DNA from: Nitrospinaceae bacterium
Lineage (GTDB): Bacteria; Nitrospinota; Nitrospinia; Nitrospinales; VA-1
NCBI GenBank assembly: GCA_029261435.1
Contig: JAJDBI010000144.1
Location: 1-11,945 of the forward strand
Reading direction: 5' to 3'
Length of the DNA: 11,945 bases
Shown here: piece after piece, positions 6,636-11,945 of the stretch
Layout of the letters: the number at the start of each line of letters is the position of its first letter
Numbering within the stretch: the stretch's first letter is position 1
Position numbers and translations under genes: made by a program
The notes under the pieces: model-generated
Told to the model about the DNA's origin: nothing
The model's database searches: none
What the model saw: the letters and a program-made list of their open reading frames with translations, nothing else

Positions 6636-9600
6636 ATGCGAAACCTTTCTGTAAAATTAAAAGTCTATTTCAGCTTTGCTCTTCTGTTTCTTGTTGTTCT
6701 CATTTCCGCGTTTCTTACCTTCTGGTTCCAGAAAAATTCTGAGGAAGATGCTCAAATAACCAATGCCCTGGGTCGTCAGCGTATGTTGAGCCAGGCAATG
6801 GGTAAATCGGTTTTTGGATACGCCATGGCTAAGAGTCGTATCAAAAGCATGGAGCAGAATGTTGACTCGTTGGATGACTATATCACTCAAATGCGGATGA
6901 TATTTACGCAGTCGGTAATCGGAGTCGCCAAAAAATCAAATATTATAATCTCCATGGATCCGGAAAAGGAACCCCACCCCTCGATCCCTTATCCGGCAAC
7001 ATTTACACGGCTAGTCAATTCCACGTTTGGATTCGGCAGGTCATTAAAAGTTGATATTTTTTCTGAGTCGCCAGTAAACCCAAATCAGAGATTTACCTCC
7101 CAGGCAGACCAGGAAGCTAACGACTTCCTTAAAAAGAACCCAGGTCAACTTTTCAATAAATTTTATGAAGAGGATGACAGACTTTTTGTAAATTTTTATT
7201 CTGCAGACATAGCTACCGTTCAAGGCTGTGTCGATTGTCATATTAAAATCAAAAAAACGCCCTTCCAGATTGGTGACATTCTTGGAATCAGGCGATACAA
7301 GCTCTTGTTTTCAGAAGATGTGGCTTTGGGGGAAATTGAAATGAATCCCAGCCTGGAAGAATACGAGAAGTCGGCGGAAATTTTTTCACAGACTCTTGCG
7401 GCTGCCAAATCAGGTGGAAGCTATCCTGTAGATATGGAAATGTCAGAATATGTAAATATGGAAGCAATTGTTGCCTCTTCTGTTCAATCAACCATTAAAA
7501 AAATTGAAGACCAGTTGATCATATTCAAAAAGGGAGTCCAAATTCTGTTGACCTCTGAGGTGAACTCTTTACCTTACCGGCTGGCTCAGGAAGAAATAAT
7601 CGCGACTTCCAACATCATGCGTGAGCATAGCAACGCTTTAGTGGAAATCTACTCGGAGGTCGTGAGGAGAAATCAGGAAAACATTCGCATGTCCGTGATC
7701 GTGTGTGCATCGGTAACCCTGGTGCTTCTTTTTCTCATTGCGTATTACCTGTCTACAGTGGTTATCAATCCCATTAGAAGAGTTTCAAATACTCTGACCC
7801 GTATCAGTGATGGAGTGCTCAATCAGGACCGGCTCCCCGTTTCATCCGACGATGAGGTGGGAATGCTGAGTCGTTCCTGCAATAGACTGCTCGATGGATT
7901 GCAGGAGTTTATACGTCATAGCCGTGCAATGCTCAAAGGCCAGACCGATACAGTGGAATTAGGGCTAGTGGGACTCAGCGGCGATTTTGAAAGATCTCTG
8001 GTAGCAATGAAAAAACAGGCTGCAGAAAAAAAGGAGACGGAGAGCCAAAAAGAGGGATTGCATAAGCTGAGTGAGAGCATGCATGGAGAGCAGGAAATAT
8101 CTAAATTGGGGGAAAATATCCTGATGTCCTTGATGGATCACCTTGGACTTCCCCTTGGCGCTGTGTTCATACTTAATTCAGATAATCAGTTGGAACGTGT
8201 AACCGATCACGGTTATCCGGAAGGTAAAGGCATTAGGAAAACTTTCGAACTTGGATCAGGGTTGATTGGGAAGGCCGCGCTACAAAAAAAACCGGTTAAG
8301 GTTGATGAAATTCCCGATGATGTTCGAATCAGCTTCGGTTTTGGTGAGACTGCGCCTCGGCATTTGATTCTCTATCCTCTTGTTTACCACGAATCCATAG
8401 TTGGGGTGCTGGAACTGGGTTCTTTTGAGCAACTCACAGAAGCGCAAACCAGTTGGCTTGAGCAGGCCACTGAGACAATACCTCTCGCTATTCGTGCCAG
8501 TCTGGACATTGCCATCCGTAAAAAGGCTGAAGAAGAAATGAAGCTGGCAAAACAAAAAGCTGAAGCGGCTGATACGGCTAAGTCAGATTTTCTGGCCAAC
8601 ATGAGTCATGAAATCAGGACTCCCATGAATGCAATTATTGGAATGAGCCAACTTGCTTTAAAAACCGAGTTAGACCAAAAGCAACATAACTACCTTTCAA
8701 AAATTTTATTATCTTCCAAGTCTCTTCTTGGGATCATCAACGATATTCTGGATTTTTCAAAGATTGAAGCTGGAAAACTGGATATGGAGTTTGTGGAGTT
8801 CAGTCTGACAGAAGTACTGGAAAACCTTTCCACACTGATCACTCAAAAAGCCCACGAGAAAGGACTTGAAGTACTATTTTCCATTGATAAAAATGTTCCC
8901 ACTTATATAATGGGCGACCCGCTACGCTTGGGCCAGGTTCTCACAAACCTTGCCAATAATGCAGTGAAGTTCACAGAAAAGGGTGAGGTGATTGTCGCGA
9001 TTGAAAATATCGAGGAAAGCAAGGACTTGGTGACTCTTAAGTTTGAGGTAAAAGATTCTGGGATCGGACTCACACAGGAGCAGATGGACAGGCTTTTCAA
9101 ATCTTTCAGCCAGGCAGATACCACCACAACTAGAAAGTTTGGTGGCACTGGGCTTGGTCTTGCGATTTCCAAAAAGCTGGTTGAAAAAATGAAGGGAGAT
9201 ATTTGGGTTGAAAGTGAAGTGGATAAGGGAAGTCAGTTTATTTTTACAGCTAAATTCAGATGTCCTATTCAAAAAAGTAAAAAATCTCAAGGGCCCTCGA
9301 AGGATCTCGTAGGAATGCATATTCTTCTGGTCGATGACAATCAGGCTACACTTGATATTCTTCAGGATGCTCTGGAATCACTTTCATTCGAAGTATCTCA
9401 AGCTGGCTCTGGAGAAGATGCATTAGATATCATTGACCAGTCTCAGGAAAAACCATTTGAACTGATATTCATGGATTGGAAAATGCCTGGACTGGATGGA
9501 ATCGAAACTTCAAAGAGAATCAAGAAAAAAACCATTCTTCAACCTCCTCCAAAAATTATTATGTTGACCGCATACGGCGGAGAAGAGGTCATGAATAAGG

Positions 9601-10766
9601 CACAGGAGCTTCCGCTGGATGGCTTTCTGGTCAAGCCCGTCACACCTTCAAGCTTGTTAAACGCAATCATGGAGGCCTTTGGTAAAGGATCTGGCCAAAA
9701 ATTCAAAACAGCTGCGAAATCAGGAGGCAATTCTGAATTATTAAAGGAAATACAGGGAGCAAATGTTTTATTGGTTGAAGATAATGAAATTAACCAGGAG
9801 GTTGCTCTGGAAGTTCTGGAGCAGGCCGGGCTGATTGTTACCATCGCCAATAACGGGCAAGAGGGTCTCGATGCACTCGAAACCAGTGAATTCGACTGTG
9901 TACTTATGGATCTGCAAATGCCGGTGATGGATGGATATGAAGCCACTCAAAATATCAGGCAAAACCCAAAGTTCAAAACCCTTCCTGTCATCGCCATGAC
10001 GGCCAATGCCATGTCGGGCGATAAAGAAAAATGTCTGGATGCGGGAATGAATGATCATGTCGCCAAACCCATTGATCCTGGCCAACTTTTTTCATCATTA
10101 AACCGGTGGATCAAGCCCGTAAAAAGAAGAGCCTTGAAAAAAACGGTTCAATCTTCACAATCGACTCTACCTTCTAACGAATCTATCCCTGACCTGCCTG
10201 GGATCAATGTTGAAAAAGGATTGAGTATTCTTGGGGGAAATGTACATCTCTATAGAAAGTTATTACTTAGACTACAAGAGGATTTTTCAGATTCTGCACA
10301 AAAAATTAAAAAACATCTCGATAGTAACAATAAAGAAGAAGCAGAGATTGTTGCTCATACTGTAAAAGGAGTTGCGGCAAACCTTGGCGCTCTGGAGCTC
10401 AGTGAAGTTGGAGCAACTCTTGAAGATTCGATTAGAAATGGAAAAACGGATGACTATGAAAAAAACCTGGTCGCTTTTGAGGATAAATTGAATCAGGTAT
10501 CGAAGGGATTGCGTGACAATGGTTTCGAAGATAAAAAAAATGATGAACAGGATTTGGATTTTTCCAAAATAAAAATCCCTGAGCCTTTTCTGAATGCTCT
10601 GATTAAAAGCGCGAAAATGGGAATGTTCAACGAATTTGAGAATCAACTGGAAGAATTAGAAGCTCTTGGGAATCCAGAAAAGGAATTTGCGGAAAAGTTA
10701 AGAGAGTTATCGCAAAATTTCAACAAAAAAGAAATTATGGAACTATTAAAGAAAGATGACAAATGA
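6636..10766 (+). CDS. Hybrid sensor histidine kinase with haem-motif periplasmic sensor (PilJ-like, Tll0287-like, HAMP, GAF, HisKA, HATPase, REC, REC, Hpt)
   Basis: Membrane sensor kinase of 1376 residues. TM1 is at about 11-31 and TM2 at 352-373, so 32-351 should be periplasmic. That region opens with ALGRQRMLSQAMGKS (44-58), typical of PilJ/type-IV-pilus chemotaxis N-domains. A Tll0287-like (DUF3365) segment follows, roughly 100-225, with NPNQRFT at 148-154, CVDCH at 198-202 and IGDILGI at 212-218. After TM2 come HAMP (about 370-425), a linker, GAF (about 480-625), and HisKA with SHEIRTPMN (phospho-His658). The HATPase shows N-box NLANNAVKFT, DSGIGL (807-812) and GGTGLGLAIS (836-845). REC1 has D900/D901, phosphoacceptor D947, T978 and K1000. 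REC2 has E1048/D1049, D1092, T1122 and K1144. Hpt has HTVKG (H1241). A helical tail at 1310-1376 resembles tails after Hpt in other hybrid kinases. The layout is BarA-like, with an added receiver and a novel-looking sensor. AAAGGG at 6619-6624 is a weak ribosome site. Signal unknown; haem binding is inferred. Confidence 0.95.
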   Translation: MRNLSVKLKVYFSFALLFLVVLISAFLTFWFQKNSEEDAQITNALGRQRMLSQAMGKSVFGYAMAKSRIKSMEQNVDSLDDYITQMRMIFTQSVIGVAKKSNIIISMDPEKEPHPSIPYPATFTRLVNSTFGFGRSLKVDIFSESPVNPNQRFTSQADQEANDFLKKNPGQLFNKFYEEDDRLFVNFYSADIATVQGCVDCHIKIKKTPFQIGDILGIRRYKLLFSEDVALGEIEMNPSLEEYEKSAEIFSQTLAAAKSGGSYPVDMEMSEYVNMEAIVASSVQSTIKKIEDQLIIFKKGVQILLTSEVNSLPYRLAQEEIIATSNIMREHSNALVEIYSEVVRRNQENIRMSVIVCASVTLVLLFLIAYYLSTVVINPIRRVSNTLTRISDGVLNQDRLPVSSDDEVGMLSRSCNRLLDGLQEFIRHSRAMLKGQTDTVELGLVGLSGDFERSLVAMKKQAAEKKETESQKEGLHKLSESMHGEQEISKLGENILMSLMDHLGLPLGAVFILNSDNQLERVTDHGYPEGKGIRKTFELGSGLIGKAALQKKPVKVDEIPDDVRISFGFGETAPRHLILYPLVYHESIVGVLELGSFEQLTEAQTSWLEQATETIPLAIRASLDIAIRKKAEEEMKLAKQKAEAADTAKSDFLANMSHEIRTPMNAIIGMSQLALKTELDQKQHNYLSKILLSSKSLLGIINDILDFSKIEAGKLDMEFVEFSLTEVLENLSTLITQKAHEKGLEVLFSIDKNVPTYIMGDPLRLGQVLTNLANNAVKFTEKGEVIVAIENIEESKDLVTLKFEVKDSGIGLTQEQMDRLFKSFSQADTTTTRKFGGTGLGLAISKKLVEKMKGDIWVESEVDKGSQFIFTAKFRCPIQKSKKSQGPSKDLVGMHILLVDDNQATLDILQDALESLSFEVSQAGSGEDALDIIDQSQEKPFELIFMDWKMPGLDGIETSKRIKKKTILQPPPKIIMLTAYGGEEVMNKAQELPLDGFLVKPVTPSSLLNAIMEAFGKGSGQKFKTAAKSGGNSELLKEIQGANVLLVEDNEINQEVALEVLEQAGLIVTIANNGQEGLDALETSEFDCVLMDLQMPVMDGYEATQNIRQNPKFKTLPVIAMTANAMSGDKEKCLDAGMNDHVAKPIDPGQLFSSLNRWIKPVKRRALKKTVQSSQSTLPSNESIPDLPGINVEKGLSILGGNVHLYRKLLLRLQEDFSDSAQKIKKHLDSNNKEEAEIVAHTVKGVAANLGALELSEVGATLEDSIRNGKTDDYEKNLVAFEDKLNQVSKGLRDNGFEDKKNDEQDLDFSKIKIPEPFLNALIKSAKMGMFNEFENQLEELEALGNPEKEFAEKLRELSQNFNKKEIMELLKKDDK
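7227..7241 (+). other. CxxCH c-type haem attachment motif in the kinase sensor region
   Basis: Codons tgt-gtc-gat-tgt-cat encode Cys198-Val-Asp-Cys-His202. Covalent haem c attachment occurs in the periplasm at CxxCH, and this motif lies between the two predicted membrane segments, on the correct side. The surrounding residues (NP-N, a conserved F/Y-rich stretch, then GDILGI) match the Tll0287-like haem domain pattern as I know it. The distal ligand cannot be assigned by eye. Confidence 0.75.
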
Positions 10767-11215
10767 GCGAAGCTGTTTTCAACACAAGAGAAATAAAATT
10801 ACTGTGCGTGGATGACTCCCAGACAAACCTCGCAATTCTTAAAGACACTTTCAAGGGGGAAGGTTACCAGCTGGCCTTTTCTTCCAGTGGTGAAGATGCG
10901 TTGGATATTGTTTTCGACTTTCTCCCCGATCTGATTTTATTGGACGTGATGATGCCGGGAATCGATGGTTATGGTGTTTGCAGGCGTATCAAAGAAGACC
11001 CCAGGACTAAAGAAATTCCTGTTATTTTTATAAGTGGATTGGATGAGGCGCTTCAAAAAAACCTTGGGTTCTCAGTGGGTTGCGTAGACTACATTACCAA
11101 ACCTTTTGATTCTCTAGATGTGGTAACAAGAGTGAAAACTCACCTTTGTAATCAAGCTTTGTTGAAGGAAAATAGAAAACTGAAACAACGTATCAAGGAT
11201 CTGGAAGGGGAATAA
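10763..11215 (+). CDS. Response regulator receiver protein with short C-terminal coiled coil
   Basis: A 150-residue receiver protein. Canonical residues are D17-D18 (CVDDS), phosphoacceptor D61 in LILLDVMMPGIDG, S91 in place of the usual Thr in FISG, and K113 in TKPFD. A charged helix at about 128-150 (LLKENRKLKQRIKDLEGE) looks like a truncated coiled-coil linker, of the sort that in longer proteins leads into GGDEF, HD-GYP or kinase modules. Here it stops at TAA, so no effector follows. The start ATG overlaps the kinase stop (ATGA, 10763-10766), implying translational coupling and a shared operon; no independent Shine-Dalgarno is clear. It probably receives phosphoryl groups from the kinase Hpt and signals by protein contact (inference). 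The reading frame looks intact, but loss of a C-terminal output domain cannot be excluded. Confidence 0.93.
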   Translation: MSEAVFNTREIKLLCVDDSQTNLAILKDTFKGEGYQLAFSSSGEDALDIVFDFLPDLILLDVMMPGIDGYGVCRRIKEDPRTKEIPVIFISGLDEALQKNLGFSVGCVDYITKPFDSLDVVTRVKTHLCNQALLKENRKLKQRIKDLEGE

Positions 11216-11244
11216 GCTTTTCTTTCATATATTGCTTCTGTTTA

Positions 11245-11945
11245 TCAAGACGTCTTGTTAATTTGTCGCAGAATTTGACCATTGTTTTTCATCCAGTCGA
11301 AGCGCTTCCTTGACATATAAACGATATGGTCGGTGGGAGCTAGAATCAGATTGTTTTCCGGATTGAGGATTGGCTTTTCCCCTGCTTCCCTTTGGAGGCC
11401 CAAAATCTCTACCGGGAGATTGAGTTGAATGACGGCAATCTTTAAACACCCAAAGCTAAACTCTCGATCATGACCTTCCCACGACCCTACAGACGAATGG
11501 CTGATATAAATCTGATTACCGCCGGCGTTGGTTGATAGCTCACTGTATACTTGATATAAGCCGGGATCTTCCAATTCCTGAACCAGGAGTCCCATTTGTA
11601 AGTCAGTGGTGCTGATGCCACCATCGATTCCAAAGGTGCTGAGGTTACCCAGAGTTTCCGCACGACTGCAGGTCATGACTGTGATGACTTGCGACCAGTT
11701 TTTTTCTATGAGGCCCGCAGTCAATGTGTTGGTGTCATCCATCGCCGGGTCGGAGGCGGAAGAAGTGAGAACGCATGCTTTGGCTTCGCTTGCGTTGGCC
11801 CGCTGCAAAGTTTCCAAAGCGGAAGGCAGGCCCATTATAAATGAGTCTATTTTTTTAGATAAAAAATGCGGAATCTCTTTATCCTGATTGGGTAAATGTG
11901 CGGCTACGAGGACGCGGGGGGTATCTTTATAATCAGGACTGTGGT
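11245..11945 (-). CDS. RCK/TrkA-N domain protein, C-terminal part of a probable potassium channel (partial)
   Basis: Minus-strand frame open to the right edge of the window; 232 codons are visible and the start is outside. An internal ATG at 11835 is not the true start, because the frame continues upstream with HSPDYKDTPRVLVAAHLPNQ and on into IPHFLSKKIDSFIMG. The stretch IMGLPSALETLQRANASEAK corresponds to the end of a TrkA-N Rossmann fold (pattern xxGDxxxxxxLxxAxxxxA). It is followed by VLTS, SDPAMDDTNTL and a helix-strand pattern as in RCK regulatory domains of K+ channels and CASTOR/POLLUX-like proteins. The tail, with GNQIYIS, a LPVEILGL strand and LNPENNLILAPTDHIVYM, resembles the C-terminal RCK subdomain (LxPxxxxxLxxGDxxxVI). 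These domains bind nucleotides or ions and gate K+ flux. The pore would be encoded outside the window. It converges on the receiver gene with 29 bases between stops and no terminator visible. Confidence 0.75.
   Translation of the reverse strand, partial: HSPDYKDTPRVLVAAHLPNQDKEIPHFLSKKIDSFIMGLPSALETLQRANASEAKACVLTSSASDPAMDDTNTLTAGLIEKNWSQVITVMTCSRAETLGNLSTFGIDGGISTTDLQMGLLVQELEDPGLYQVYSELSTNAGGNQIYISHSSVGSWEGHDREFSFGCLKIAVIQLNLPVEILGLQREAGEKPILNPENNLILAPTDHIVYMSRKRFDWMKNNGQILRQINKTS

Noticed and set aside
8280..9320. Several minus-strand frames of 70-130 codons across the kinase gene
   Set aside because: They mirror the strong + strand HisKA/HATPase/receiver coding sequence and have no recognisable motifs.
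10536..10766. C-terminal ~75 residues of the kinase as a possible novel domain
   Set aside because: The helical pattern (an ALIKSAKMG-type helix, an LEELEALG helix, a LRELSQNF helix) resembles tails seen after Hpt in other hybrid kinases, so it is a known type of extension.

Overview
The window reads as a stretch of chromosome from a Gram-negative bacterium. The evidence is a c-type haem motif placed on the periplasmic side of a membrane sensor, an RND/MMPL exporter and long phosphorelay proteins. Base composition is moderately AT-leaning by eye. The gene style (ACT-domain malic enzyme, large hybrid kinase) would fit Nitrospinota or a deltaproteobacterial-type lineage, but this is an impression and not a placement. 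I see no rRNA, tRNA, CRISPR array, insertion sequence or phage gene.

Region by region (+ strand unless stated): (1) up to 919, the C-terminal bulk of a polytopic membrane protein of the lysylphosphatidylglycerol-synthase TM / flippase-like family, whose reading frame appears to be cut by an in-frame TAG at 38-40; (2) 920-1555, a long gap without a convincing gene, whose right part looks like the promoter and long leader of the next gene; (3) 1556-1756, a CspA-family cold-shock protein ending at a textbook intrinsic terminator; (4) 1983-3419, a malic enzyme with an N-terminal ACT-like domain, behind its own sigma70-type promoter and a leader hairpin; (5) 3579-5975, an RND/MMPL-family transporter of 798 residues; (6) 6228-11215, a three-gene phosphorelay cassette: single-domain response regulator, 1376-residue hybrid histidine kinase, and a second receiver protein that overlaps the kinase gene by 4 bases; (7) 11245 to the right edge on the minus strand, the C-terminal part of an RCK/TrkA-N potassium-channel-type regulatory protein, running convergently into the cassette.

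The most interesting unit is the phosphorelay. The kinase carries a PilJ-like N-terminal segment and, in the same predicted periplasmic region, a Tll0287-like (DUF3365) segment with one CxxCH c-type haem motif. These are followed by TM2, HAMP, GAF, HisKA, HATPase, two receiver domains, an Hpt domain and a C-terminal helical tail. Together the three genes encode four receiver domains, one kinase core and one Hpt, but no DNA-binding, GGDEF/EAL or other recognisable output domain. The sequence therefore suggests a haem-linked (redox or gas) or small-ligand sensory system whose output is by protein contact or lies elsewhere in the genome. The genes to the left look like independently expressed housekeeping or envelope genes.
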